Assembly (NCBI RefSeq): GCF_007741475.1
Contig: NZ_CP036261.1
Coordinates: forward strand, 3,411,798-3,475,797
Reading direction: 5' to 3'
Source of the DNA: Rosistilla ulvae
GTDB lineage: Bacteria > Planctomycetota > Planctomycetia > Pirellulales > Pirellulaceae
Length of the DNA: 64,000 nt
This document shows, one piece after another, positions 1 to 8,682 of the stretch (position 1 is its first letter; every line of letters begins with the position of its first letter). The position numbers and the translations under genes were made by a program. The notes under the pieces were generated by a model. That model saw only the letters and a list, made by a program, of their open reading frames with translations. It was not told the DNA's origin and did not search any database.

Positions 1-220
1 AATTCGTATCGTAGCCCCAAACTCCCATCCGTACTGCCATTTTCTACAACCAGCATTTCCCAATCTTGAAAAGTCTGGTTCTGCACCGACGCTATCAACC
101 TGAGCAAGCAACGCTCGGGATTGAAAGTGGGATGGTCACCGATACTAAGGGAGCCCCCGAATCGGATTGTCCTAGCCCTGCGCCCGCCGCCCCGGTCGAC
201 GATGAATGTTGTACGCTCAC
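1..220 (-). pseudogene. Partial, frameshifted GT2 glycosyltransferase (N-terminal end only)
   Basis: The minus strand reads from a GTG at 220-218, which overlaps the TGA of the preceding glycosyltransferase as GTGA. This frame gives an N-terminus ending in the GT2 start VSVTIP and then runs into a stop. A second frame takes over at once with TFNPERCLLRLIASVQNQTF and, further on, the nucleotide-binding strand LVVENGSTDG typical of GT-A family 2 enzymes. The two halves join perfectly if one base is added to the GGG at 129-131. This is either a real one-base deletion that kills the gene or a sequencing error. The rest lies beyond the left edge. In context it would be the third GT2 of the exopolysaccharide locus. 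Confidence 0.7.
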
Positions 221-1173
221 TCGCAAAGACTGTGGCTGCTCGATTTCGCAACGGAATTCTGGCGCCACTTGACTTGGACACAGTCCTTCGCGATCGACAA
301 GGCCTCACGGAAGGTCGTAGAAGCCCAAACTCCACCCACAATCGCGTCTCGGAGATGCTTGCCACAATAATGCACCGCTCCCTGATGCATCGCGATTCTG
401 GCACAACGAAGGTGAAACATGCTCCGTCGCTCCCGCAAGGTCCGGGGGGGACCTAGCAATTGGCTAGGCGACCACTCGACCCCCAGTACAGCAAGGGATT
501 GCTGCAAAGCGATCAGCTCGTCCTCGGTACAGCTTTGATTTGCACTCGCGGGATGTTGTCGGTACTGGATCGCTGGCCACGAAACATTTGCCAAAAGGCC
601 AATGCTACTAAGCCTTAAAAAAAACTCAATATCCTCGCCGTACTTCAGTGTAAGGTTATATCCGCCAACAGAGTCTACCGCGGATCTGTGAAACATGCTG
701 GCGCCCTGCGTAAGCGCATCCCCATCGCCCGTCCGCAGGCGGTCCACAATCCCTTGATGATCATGTAAGTGCACCGATCCTGCAATTTCCATACCATAGG
801 GGCAGATCTTGATGTGCTCTGCTCCCACGCAAACAACATCAGGATGATCCTCCAAAAAACGAAAGTGTCTTTCCAACCGCCAGGGGAACGCGATGTCATC
901 CGGATCCATCATCGCAATGTATTTACCGCGCGAGATGTCAATGCCTCGCTGGCGAGTAACGGCGCGTCCCATATTCAACTGATGAACAACACGAATTCGA
1001 TGATCCTGAGCAGCCAAGGCATCGAGTATTGCGCCGGAGCGATCACATGAACCATCATCTAAAGCGACGATTTCAAAGTCACTCAATGTCTGCCGCAGCA
1101 AGCTATTGATTGCCTCAGCGACAAACGGTTGCTGGTTATAAACGGGAACGACGACTGAGACTGTAGGTGTCAT
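217..1173 (-). CDS. Glycosyltransferase family 2
   Basis: A 318-residue GT-A fold glycosyltransferase that would move a sugar from a nucleotide donor onto a growing glycan at the cytoplasmic face of the membrane. The N-terminus TPTVSVVVPVYNQQPFVAEA and the LDDGSCDRSG segment form the nucleotide-binding half. MMDPDDIAFPWR holds the metal-binding acidic motif near residue 92, and GEDIEFFLRLS near residue 180 is the usual acidic ED motif of the acceptor half. Length is normal for a single-domain GT2. It overlaps the next gene by four bases, so the two are probably translated together. Donor and acceptor cannot be told from sequence. Confidence 0.9.
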   Translation of the reverse strand: MTPTVSVVVPVYNQQPFVAEAINSLLRQTLSDFEIVALDDGSCDRSGAILDALAAQDHRIRVVHQLNMGRAVTRQRGIDISRGKYIAMMDPDDIAFPWRLERHFRFLEDHPDVVCVGAEHIKICPYGMEIAGSVHLHDHQGIVDRLRTGDGDALTQGASMFHRSAVDSVGGYNLTLKYGEDIEFFLRLSSIGLLANVSWPAIQYRQHPASANQSCTEDELIALQQSLAVLGVEWSPSQLLGPPRTLRERRSMFHLRCARIAMHQGAVHYCGKHLRDAIVGGVWASTTFREALSIAKDCVQVKWRQNSVAKSSSHSLCE

Positions 1174-1302
1174 AGAAATCGAAATGCGATGACTTGGGAA
1201 ACGGAGGCATCTCGGATCAGCGGTGAATCAAGACCATGTCGCCGCCAGCCTTCAAGTACAACAACGCTCCACACACACCTAGCAGCCCAATCGAGAAATA
1301 GC

Positions 1303-2226
1303 TCAACGCGACGCAAAACTTTCAATTGCGTCTTTCAAACAATAAAGCCAACGCGGATAGAGCTTTTTCGTAAGCTCTGATGGCAATTCGATATCCGGCG
1401 AAGCCATTTCGCCGAGCAGCTTCCGATAACGAAAAACACCGTCCAGATCTCGCTTCCAAAACAACATCTGATGTGGGTACACCAACCGCTCAATTAGATT
1501 TTTCCGGACCACCAGCGATTCGCTCCGAGTGAACTCAGCTTCATGCTCATTAAACCACCCAAACAAGGCCTGTGTAGAGCGGAACAGGTGATCCGGCTGT
1601 TCTGTCTGTTGGGACGCAGTACGCCGATAGAATGTTAGGGGATCCGCAATTCTCGAGAACGGGCCGAGGTTTCGCAGTTCCAAGAAGAAAATAATATCTT
1701 CACTGTCACGCACGTGCTCGGGAAATCGAACCCGTGCAGCAAGCTCCCTTCGCACCAAAGCGGTCGAAGGGAGGACACACCACTCCAAAAGCATCTTCGT
1801 CTGAAAGCCAGGGGCTGAGTGACTCTCCGGCCGTGCAGGAGCCTCAACAGGGACGCCGTTTACCAATAGGCAAAAGTCCGTATAGACACATGACAATTCC
1901 GGAACCCGGTTGAACTGAGATATCTGAGCCTCGAGCTTATTTGGCTCCCATAGGTCGTCAGCATCTAAGAACGCAACAAAATCACCTTTTGCTAGCTCGA
2001 TACCTCGATTTCTCGCCACCGACTCTCCGGAGTTGGGTTGCCGGTATACGGTTACATGCGGCGCAAAAGACTCGGCGATTTCGACAGAGTTGTCCGTCGA
2101 GCCATCGTCTACGAGCAAGATCTCCAGTGGCCGGTGCGTTTGTGCCAATGCCGATCGAAGGGTTTCATCCAAATACGACGCACCGTTGTAGCACGGGATG
2201 ACAACAGAAATTGTGGAGTCGTTCAT
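1303..2226 (-). CDS. Glycosyltransferase family 2
   Basis: A second GT2 enzyme of 307 residues from the ATG at 2226. The open frame extends further upstream, but the extra 63 residues show no family resemblance, and the family's start strand STISVVIPCYNG follows directly after this ATG. LVDDGSTDNS is the donor-binding segment, FLDADDLWEPNK holds the DxD-like metal site, and DSEDIIFFLELR is the acceptor-side acidic motif. It lies 212 bp downstream of the pyruvyl transferase gene and 129 bp before the next GT2, on the same strand, and so belongs to the same polysaccharide assembly set. Specificity is unknown. Confidence 0.9.
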   Translation of the reverse strand: MNDSTISVVIPCYNGASYLDETLRSALAQTHRPLEILLVDDGSTDNSVEIAESFAPHVTVYRQPNSGESVARNRGIELAKGDFVAFLDADDLWEPNKLEAQISQFNRVPELSCVYTDFCLLVNGVPVEAPARPESHSAPGFQTKMLLEWCVLPSTALVRRELAARVRFPEHVRDSEDIIFFLELRNLGPFSRIADPLTFYRRTASQQTEQPDHLFRSTQALFGWFNEHEAEFTRSESLVVRKNLIERLVYPHQMLFWKRDLDGVFRYRKLLGEMASPDIELPSELTKKLYPRWLYCLKDAIESFASR

Positions 2227-2438
2227 TGTTGGTTCGTTTATTAAACACCTCGCTTGCAAAGCGCTAAGTGCTGCAAGCGCAAACTCCGTTAAAGCACTGT
2301 GTGGCGTCTGGAAAGCCCAAGGTTTCGTGGCCTGCTTGTACTCTTTTGGATCGCACTTTGATCCAATTGAAGAGGAATACGTCTGTTCGGATCGGAGAGG
2401 GTCAGTCGTGATCAAAACGATCGGACGTGGTTCGAAGC

Positions 2439-3551
2439 CTAAAACAGAACTTGCTCAACACAATTCCACATCGCGGTTGTCTTTTGGCCATATTCATCCC
2501 TTCCACGCTCAAGCGATTTTGCGGTGGTCGGGCACTCCAAGGCCTTTGTTATTGCCTCGTCGATCTTTTGGTTGCTGAGGATCGGTTGTAATAGAAGGTC
2601 CGTGATTCCAAAGTCGGAAAACAGGCAACTGTATTTGTGGCTCCAGCCTACGCCAACAGCGGGGACCAGGCTGCACAATGCACTCACGATTGCATGGTAG
2701 CGGGAACCAACGACTAACCGTCCGTTGCTAATGAGCCCCTTGATCATGAGCGGGTCTTTTTCGGTTACCAGAGGTACTTTGTTTCCAGCAATTGTTCGTG
2801 AAAGTTCCCTATCGCCTTGCGAATGGGCGAGAACAACCGGTCGTTCCCCACGCGCCAAAAGATTTGCAATCACGATCCGAAAAAATTCCAAGTAGTTCGC
2901 CCTGTGTAAGTCACTGCCTTTTTCTAGAATCATTACGTTGGGGATGAGCCAAGTTGCGCCGTGATATTCCCGGTATTGATAACATGTCAGGGCAGGCGCA
3001 AGAATTGTAAAGTCTGGGCTGCGTTCAAATGGCACCTGCACGTCAAGATGCTTCATGCTTTCTACAGAAATTTTATCCCGTGGGAAAATGTAATCAATAT
3101 TGTCGCAGGCCTTTTTGAAGTTATCGGCAATTGCCTGATCGTTGAAGGTCCCGACGCTTTGCGGTAGAAGGATGATTTTCCTGCCTTGCTTTTTCCATTT
3201 TCTAGCGTTCGTTAACAGTTCTTCCGTTTTCGCTCGCCCCCACTGGTCACCGTACGCAAACCCCGAGGCGTCTAGTGTCGCATCAACTGACTGATCCGCA
3301 ACGATGCCATACTGTTGCAGAAAATACTCCGGAGCGTATTTGCTGAAAAACCAAGTCTTACTGAATTTGTCACCTTGGATTAATGCAGACAGTCCCGCGC
3401 GACCACGCCCGCGAAAGTTGTCACAGGCAGGTTGGACGGCACAACAGACGTCGTTGTGTGTTGTTCCTGCCCATCGGCCAATTGCGTGCGCCATCAGTTG
3501 AGCTCCTGCGTTGTGGCGTCCAGTCCCCGTAATTTCGATATGGCATGTCAA
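2439..3551 (-). CDS. Polysaccharide pyruvyl transferase family protein (WcaK/CsaB type)
   Basis: A 370-residue protein of the polysaccharide pyruvyl transferase family (PF04230), which adds ketal-linked pyruvate from phosphoenolpyruvate to sugar residues of cell-surface glycans. The family start IEITGTGRHNAGAQLM, the central segment ILLPQSVGTF and the late motif VGSRYHAIVSALCSLVPAVG followed by GWSHKY are all visible. It starts with TTG, which overlaps the stop of the upstream nitroreductase-like gene as TTGA, so the two appear translationally coupled. Pyruvylation would give the glycan a negative charge. Base composition from here to about 6,000 looks less GC-rich than the rest, by eye, as is common for glycan cassettes. 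The family call is firm; the acceptor sugar is unknown. Confidence 0.88.
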   Translation of the reverse strand: MTCHIEITGTGRHNAGAQLMAHAIGRWAGTTHNDVCCAVQPACDNFRGRGRAGLSALIQGDKFSKTWFFSKYAPEYFLQQYGIVADQSVDATLDASGFAYGDQWGRAKTEELLTNARKWKKQGRKIILLPQSVGTFNDQAIADNFKKACDNIDYIFPRDKISVESMKHLDVQVPFERSPDFTILAPALTCYQYREYHGATWLIPNVMILEKGSDLHRANYLEFFRIVIANLLARGERPVVLAHSQGDRELSRTIAGNKVPLVTEKDPLMIKGLISNGRLVVGSRYHAIVSALCSLVPAVGVGWSHKYSCLFSDFGITDLLLQPILSNQKIDEAITKALECPTTAKSLERGRDEYGQKTTAMWNCVEQVLF

Positions 3552-4696
3552 CGGTTAACCCTCATGTTGTTATAGCTTCTGAGTTCTTCAAGTGACTTCT
3601 TTTGAGAAAATGCAACCTTCTCTTGGGGGTCGGCGTAACCAACGGCAATACACATCACCGGTCGTTCATGGATTTCAAGTGTTAAAGCATCTGCTATTGC
3701 CGTTTCTCTTTCCTCAATGTCTGGCCAGTTTATGCAGCATGAACTTAGCCCGAGGGTTTCGGAAGCAAGTATAAAGCTCATTGCTGCGAGGGATGCATCG
3801 ATGTAAATCAGATGTCGATCGCGTTCGTGGAAGTAGTTTGTCTGCGAACCAACAATCACCACGAAAACTGGAATGTTCTGGGCATAACCTGCCGTTCCCA
3901 TTGGCAGATCAACAAGATTTGACAACAGAGGTTGTTCGTCGACAATGATGAATCTAAATGGCTGTCGATTACATGCGCTTGGCGATTGGGAAGCAAGCAA
4001 GATTGCTTTGTCTAACAGATTCCGGTCGACCTTGCGTTCTAGAAACCAGCGGACGGAACGTCTGCGAATTGCTAGAGCGTGCAGGTCATCGTACGATACC
4101 GTGGGAGGGTTTGTTAGATTGCGCAGGTACGGACGCTGTGGGCTGAGATCGCTGGTGTTCACTAGTGATGCGTTTGTATATTTTTGGCGGGCAGCGTTGA
4201 TCAAATGGTCTGTATCTGCAACAGCCGAAAAGTACTCGTTTAATATCGTATCGGCCCAAGTCAGTATTGGCGGAGCTTTAAGTGCATCACGTGCGATGGC
4301 GTTCGAATACAGCGTGAAGACAGCCACAGTCTCTGTTATGTAGGCGTTCGCGAATATTTCCCGCCTTGGTTTCATCAACAGGGCTTTTTCAAGCCTATGT
4401 ATATTTCTCGTCAATAGGGCCGACGAGGACACAGCGTTGGCGTTCATTCTGCCTTCAGCATATTCAAGCTTTGCAGCCGCTAATGCCTGTTGTTCCCGAG
4501 CGAATGAGGAATTCCATAGGCAATAATACCAAGGTGCAATGGATCGATATTTGGCTGCAAGTCGCAAGAAAGTGGCGTCGATGCGACGGGAAATGGTCAA
4601 CCTTAATGGCTTTATGGATGAGATCCCAGTTCGGACAATCTGCCGAACGCTGCGCGCCGATCCTTTTACTGGGTTCGCGATGTTTTTGAAGTTCAC
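3548..4696 (-). CDS. Nitroreductase-like FMN protein in polysaccharide locus
   Basis: A 382-residue protein whose C-terminal half (about residues 210-375) is a nitroreductase fold: RRRSVRWFLERKVD is the FMN phosphate-binding start, SPSACNRQPFRFIIV is the FMN-binding strand, and the end has an IAVGYADP motif. The N-terminal 200 residues are extra and unlike classical nitroreductases. Nitroreductase-like proteins of this long form occur beside pyruvyl transferases in glycan gene clusters, and here the two genes overlap, which suggests a linked role in glycan modification. The reaction is not known. A role as a general NAD(P)H nitroreductase is possible but does not explain the context. Confidence 0.8.
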   Translation of the reverse strand: MNFKNIANPVKGSARSVRQIVRTGISSIKPLRLTISRRIDATFLRLAAKYRSIAPWYYCLWNSSFAREQQALAAAKLEYAEGRMNANAVSSSALLTRNIHRLEKALLMKPRREIFANAYITETVAVFTLYSNAIARDALKAPPILTWADTILNEYFSAVADTDHLINAARQKYTNASLVNTSDLSPQRPYLRNLTNPPTVSYDDLHALAIRRRSVRWFLERKVDRNLLDKAILLASQSPSACNRQPFRFIIVDEQPLLSNLVDLPMGTAGYAQNIPVFVVIVGSQTNYFHERDRHLIYIDASLAAMSFILASETLGLSSCCINWPDIEERETAIADALTLEIHERPVMCIAVGYADPQEKVAFSQKKSLEELRSYNNMRVNR

Positions 4697-4735
4697 GGAA
4701 ATCAGCTCATTCCAACATAGTCGTGGCTGTCAATG

Positions 4736-6034
4736 CTAAGATCGGAGCGATCTTGCCGCTTGCATTGATATGGGATTGATCGACCACTGCGTGTCTCCAT
4801 ACACGATAGTAGTTCTCGCCGGGAAACTTTTTCCTGTTCCGTATAAATCTTCGTGTTGTATGTCAAAGGATCGACAGGCCGTAAGTAGTTCGATGGTGTT
4901 TCGGCCCTCGTCGAATTGGATGTCAACTGTATAAGTTCCTGGCGCAAGGCGACAGTTGCGTAATGCGCAAAAAAGTTCAACTTCGGTGTTAGCGTCTATG
5001 TGAATTGTTTCAGGGTGTTGGTAGTCCGTGTGAAGCGTTACAACGCGATTGCCTAATGAATCGAATACCCGGATAGCGAGCCGCGCATTCTCGATTAGTC
5101 TGTGAGCAATGATAGCCACTCGGAATTCAATCGTATCCGTTACGTAGATCAGCGCGGACTCAGTGTCCTGCGACTGAATCGCTACTTCCGATACTCTTGT
5201 TCGATTTAGATCCGAAGATGATAGTTTTGAGTCAGCGCTGACTTCTATTTGTGATTTTAGGTAAATGGTTACACAATCATCGATGTCGCCACTAGCAATC
5301 ATCGATCCGGCTTCGATAACACATCCTGTGCGACATAGGTTGCTGACTGCCGGAATGTTGTGACTTACAAACAATACCGTCCTACCCTCGCCTGCAACAT
5401 CCTGCATCTTCCCCATGCACTTTTTCTGAAACTCTGCATCCCCCACCGCCAACACTTCGTCGATGATCAGTATTTCTGGTTCCAGATGAGCTGCTACCGC
5501 AAACGCCAACCGGACCTTCATCCCGCTGCTGTAGCGCTTAATAGGAGTGTCCAGATACTTTTCAACTCCTGAGAACTCGACGATTTCGTCAAACTTTCGG
5601 TCGATCTCTTTTTTGGTCATTCCTAAGATGGTGCCGTTTAGATAGACGTTTTCACGGCCCGATAGCTCGGGATGAAAGCCGGTGCCAACTTCCAACAAAC
5701 TCGACACGCGGCCGCGAATCGTGGCACGTCCGCTGGTCGGCTCGGTGATCCGGCTGAGGATCTTCAGCAGCGTGCTCTTACCCGCCCCATTGCGGCCGAT
5801 GACGCCCAACACCTCGCCTTCACGCACTTCGAAGGAGACATCCCTTAATGCCCAGTGGATGCTTTCGGAGTGGTGCGAATGCATCGACGTATCTAAATGC
5901 CGCAGTTCTTTGAACTTTCGCAGCGGTGCCTTGAGCAATCCGGTCGCCGCGGACAACAGTGTATCGGGAATTTCTTCCGTTAAACCAATGCGGTAGGCCT
6001 TAGAAAGATTTTCGACAGTGATAGCAGTCGTCAA
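4736..6034 (-). CDS. wzt: ABC transporter ATP-binding protein, Wzt type (polysaccharide export)
   Basis: A 432-residue ATPase that would power export of a lipid-linked polysaccharide across the inner membrane with the permease encoded just upstream. Walker A is GRNGAGKST at about residues 80-88, the ABC signature is YSSGMKVR near 168, Walker B with its catalytic Glu is ILIIDEV near 188, and the switch His is in LFVSHN near 225. Beyond residue 250 there is an extra beta-rich domain, as in Wzt proteins, where it binds the modified end of the finished glycan. This suggests that some chain-terminating modification exists in the pathway. It lies 64 bp after the permease gene. Confidence 0.92.
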   Translation of the reverse strand: MTTAITVENLSKAYRIGLTEEIPDTLLSAATGLLKAPLRKFKELRHLDTSMHSHHSESIHWALRDVSFEVREGEVLGVIGRNGAGKSTLLKILSRITEPTSGRATIRGRVSSLLEVGTGFHPELSGRENVYLNGTILGMTKKEIDRKFDEIVEFSGVEKYLDTPIKRYSSGMKVRLAFAVAAHLEPEILIIDEVLAVGDAEFQKKCMGKMQDVAGEGRTVLFVSHNIPAVSNLCRTGCVIEAGSMIASGDIDDCVTIYLKSQIEVSADSKLSSSDLNRTRVSEVAIQSQDTESALIYVTDTIEFRVAIIAHRLIENARLAIRVFDSLGNRVVTLHTDYQHPETIHIDANTEVELFCALRNCRLAPGTYTVDIQFDEGRNTIELLTACRSFDIQHEDLYGTGKSFPARTTIVYGDTQWSINPISMQAARSLRS

Positions 6035-6098
6035 GCTATTACTTCCTCTATTATTGAACTATGCATACCGTGAACCAAAGCGACGCTCGCCTGCACAA

Positions 6099-7043
6099 TC
6101 AAGCCACATCCGCGAAGACTTTTTCTCGGCTGCGGAAGAACATCATTCCGCTCAACAATGTGACCGTCGCGGTGACCGTTCCAATCGCGATCCAGCCGTA
6201 GGGCATCGGACCGCTGCCCAACAGGGCAGCCCGAAACCCTTCCACCACGCCCACCATCGGATTTATCGCATACAACGACTGCGGCCATATCACCCAGCCG
6301 CCGGGGAGCGTGTACGTTTCCGGTACGCTGCTGGTCGGATAAATCACCGGACTGGCGTACATCAGCAATTGCACAATAAAGGTCAGCGCGTGAGCGATGT
6401 CGCGGAACTGGATCGCCAGCGCCGTCAGCCATAAACTCAACCCCAAAGCCGACACCATCATCAATAAGATCAAATAGGGAAGCATCAAAATGCCCGAGTT
6501 GGGCAGGCGACCGAAGAAGAGTAGCACGCCCATCGAAAGGGTAAACGCGATGAAGAAGTCGAACAGTTTTGCCACCACGTCGGACAATGGCAAAATCAAT
6601 CGGGGGAAATATACTTTGGAGATCATGCTGGCGTTGCCGACCAGGCTGTTCGAACCTCCCGACAAGGCGTTTGAAAAATACGTCCAGGGAATCAACCCCA
6701 CCAGACTGAAAAACGCATAGGGCACGCCGTCCGAATCGATGTTGGCCAAACGGCCAAAGACCAACGTGAATAACAACACCTGAAAGGCCGGCTGGATGAC
6801 CGCCCAACCTACCCCGATCGCCGATTGCGCGTACCTCGCTTTGATGCTCCGCCAGGTCAAAAACCGCAGCATGTCGCGGTAAGCGTACAATTCCCCCAGG
6901 TTGACGAATTGCCAGGGCTTGGATCGCTCGATCACGGTGATGGGCGCATCGCAGGATTCCGCGTCCATCGCATCCGACACTGTCGCTTCAGGTTCGACCA
7001 TGTGATCGACATCGCGGATCGATTTGAGAGAGGGTTGGGTCAT
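6099..7043 (-). CDS. wzm: ABC-2 type polysaccharide export permease, Wzm type
   Basis: A 314-residue integral membrane protein of the ABC-2 family. About 60 cytoplasmic residues precede LGELYAYRDMLRFLTWRSIK, the amphipathic segment typical of polysaccharide and teichoic acid permeases. Six hydrophobic segments follow, with loops such as SKVYFPRLILPLSDV and NPMVGVVEGFRAALLG that are conserved in the family. With the Wzt-type ATPase downstream it forms a complete exporter. A frame overlapping it at 6,031-6,807 is only a shadow. The short upstream gap (7,044-7,141) probably holds its own promoter, because the gene before it is broken. Confidence 0.92.
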   Translation of the reverse strand: MTQPSLKSIRDVDHMVEPEATVSDAMDAESCDAPITVIERSKPWQFVNLGELYAYRDMLRFLTWRSIKARYAQSAIGVGWAVIQPAFQVLLFTLVFGRLANIDSDGVPYAFFSLVGLIPWTYFSNALSGGSNSLVGNASMISKVYFPRLILPLSDVVAKLFDFFIAFTLSMGVLLFFGRLPNSGILMLPYLILLMMVSALGLSLWLTALAIQFRDIAHALTFIVQLLMYASPVIYPTSSVPETYTLPGGWVIWPQSLYAINPMVGVVEGFRAALLGSGPMPYGWIAIGTVTATVTLLSGMMFFRSREKVFADVA

Positions 7044-7141
7044 GGGAATTGTTTTGTCAGCAACATGCTGCTTTTTCTACATTAAGTGCATCGAATTGGG
7101 GTCGAGCGATGGTTTGCTAGGGGCCCGGTGGACCGCTAGAG

Positions 7142-7744
7142 TCAATCGTTCTCTGGAGCGTTTTCAATTCGACCGAGGTATCGGCTGTTTTCAGATTCCA
7201 ACAGGTTTTCGTAACGTTGCACCTTGGACAGATAGTTGCGCGGCGAATCGAAATTCGAAAACGGAATTCGCAATCGCCAGATGCAGCACTTCTGGGCCTC
7301 CGTCAGGATTTCCACGCCCAACGCCTTGATACCCGAATACCAGCTGCAATTGTTCTGACGATACGAAAAATTGGGAGTATCCGATTCGGTAAATCCAGCT
7401 CCATCATCTCGTGTCCCAGTAAAGATGCATCCCGATGAGACGTGTCCCCAAGGGATCCCCAACGACTCACACGCTTCTCGAATCACACCCGGAAGCACGG
7501 CGTTGCCCGATAGACAATTCATCTTGTCGAGTTCACAGGCATCCACATTCGGTTTCCCTGTGTAGCCGGCGCAGTTGATGACTGCGTCGGGTGCTACGTC
7601 CGTGAGTCGTTTGGATAGCGAGTCGACCGAATAGATGTCGCAGTTGGATCTACCGATTGTCGTCAGGCGGTAACCACGGGTTTCGATTTGGCGGGCAAAT
7701 TCTCCGCCGACGTATCCGGTCGCTCCAATGAGTGCGATGTGCAT
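7142..7744 (-). pseudogene. Truncated RmlD/NAD-dependent epimerase-like protein
   Basis: The 200 residues begin with the NAD(P)-binding motif GATGYVGGEFA of short-chain-dehydrogenase-type sugar nucleotide reductases. They continue through INCAGYTGKPNVDACE, a HVSSGCIFTG segment and the catalytic YSGIKALGVE (YxxxK). Related proteins run to about 300 residues. This one stops soon after RLRIPFSNFDSPRNYLSK, with an unrelated tail of some 17 residues, and nothing resembling the missing C-terminal third is found in the 98 bp downstream. It keeps the coenzyme domain but lacks most of the substrate domain, so it is probably inactive. A functional short form cannot be excluded. Confidence 0.65.
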
Positions 7745-8071
7745 GATGTGTTAGTCGTGGGCCAGGGTTATTAAGTGTTTCAAACTGAAGCGTCCGTGGA
7801 AATGGAAACCCGACGCGTAAGCGAGGAATTTGCATGCTTCCTCGCTTACGCGTCGGGTTCCCAACAATCCCCAGACTCAAACACTGATTTGCCCTGAGTC
7901 GTGGGCCATCGACTTGAACGGTGACTGAAAAAACGTTGTAGAATGCGCATTGTAAATGGATCAAGCGGTTGCCAAGATTCGCGCGGACTTCGTTCCTGTG
8001 GGTGACGGTGAGTCTACCTAGGCAAGTGTTTGCAAGTTGGTTGCAGGTCCAGGGGTTAGATTAGTTGCGGA
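7745..8071. other. Intergenic gap with one palindromic repeat
   Basis: No convincing gene is seen in these 327 bases. A near-perfect inverted repeat lies at 7,804-7,862 and is described separately. The rest shows nothing else I can name. Confidence 0.6.
7804..7862. repeat. Inverted repeat, family A copy 1
   Basis: Two arms of about 24 bases, built on CCCGACGCGTAAGCGAGG and its complement, flank a 9-base centre. The only irregularity is one extra A in the left arm. Related copies lie at 43,389-43,441 and 45,894-45,948. It lies in a gap between genes, like the other copies, and could fold into a long hairpin. Confidence 0.9.
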
Positions 8072-8668
8072 TTAGCGGCCGGATAGTGGGTTCGCTGCGT
8101 TTCCTACAACAATCACTCGTGATGCTGTCGGTTTGGTGACGATGCTGCCGGCTCCAACGATCGTCTGTTCGCCGATGTCGGCCAGGACGATCGCTCCGGC
8201 GCCGATCCAGCTGTCGCGGCCGACTGTTACTCGCGCTTGTTTGCCCGGTTGCAAGCGGATCGGGATGTCGAGTCTTGTCGTTCCATGGGTCTGCGGTCCG
8301 CTGGGGATTTGCACTGCGGGGCCCAACAGCACGTCCTGCTGCAGCGTCACCAAGCCGAGCATGCATCGCGGGCCGATGTAGACGTTCGCTTCGATCCGCG
8401 CCCCGACTTTCGATAGCAGGGTGCCAAAACCTATAGTTGCTGTGGGGGCGCAATGTTCCAAGGCCATCCGGCAAAAAGCGACGCGCAGATAACTGCCCAG
8501 CGTCCCCGGAAGCCACGCCAACAACTGGGTGTGCGTCTCCAACGATCCATCGCGGCCGGCAATCCGTCCCAAGATCCCGTGCGTGAGCCCAAGGGGCAGG
8601 ATGATCAGGGTTGCGAGTCCGCGGCACGTTGCTTTGATTGCTGGTTTCAATGCGTCAAGGTGGTGCAA
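8072..8668 (-). CDS. Left-handed beta-helix (hexapeptide) acyltransferase
   Basis: About 198 residues of a WbbJ/serine-acetyltransferase-like enzyme that would O-acetylate a sugar. The C-terminal half shows irregular hexapeptide repeats (IGFGTLLSKVGARIEANVYI, then VTVGRDSWIGAGAIVLADI, then TIVGAGSIVT), which form the trimeric beta-helix. The N-terminal half is hydrophobic around TLIILPLGLTHGILG and may lie on the membrane. A long upstream extension of the frame overlaps the GT4 gene and is not believed. The start is most likely the TTG at 8,668, 14 bases after the GT4 stop; an in-frame TTG at 8,650 is the alternative. Clear ribosome-binding sites are absent, so the start is uncertain. Confidence 0.78.
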   Translation of the reverse strand: MHHLDALKPAIKATCRGLATLIILPLGLTHGILGRIAGRDGSLETHTQLLAWLPGTLGSYLRVAFCRMALEHCAPTATIGFGTLLSKVGARIEANVYIGPRCMLGLVTLQQDVLLGPAVQIPSGPQTHGTTRLDIPIRLQPGKQARVTVGRDSWIGAGAIVLADIGEQTIVGAGSIVTKPTASRVIVVGNAANPLSGR

Positions 8669-8682
8669 TACGAGTGGTTTCG

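Noticed and set aside
6031-6807. A 258-codon frame overlapping the ABC permease on the same strand
   Set aside because: The permease frame has clear membrane segments and family motifs; this frame has low-complexity Arg/Gly/Asp content.
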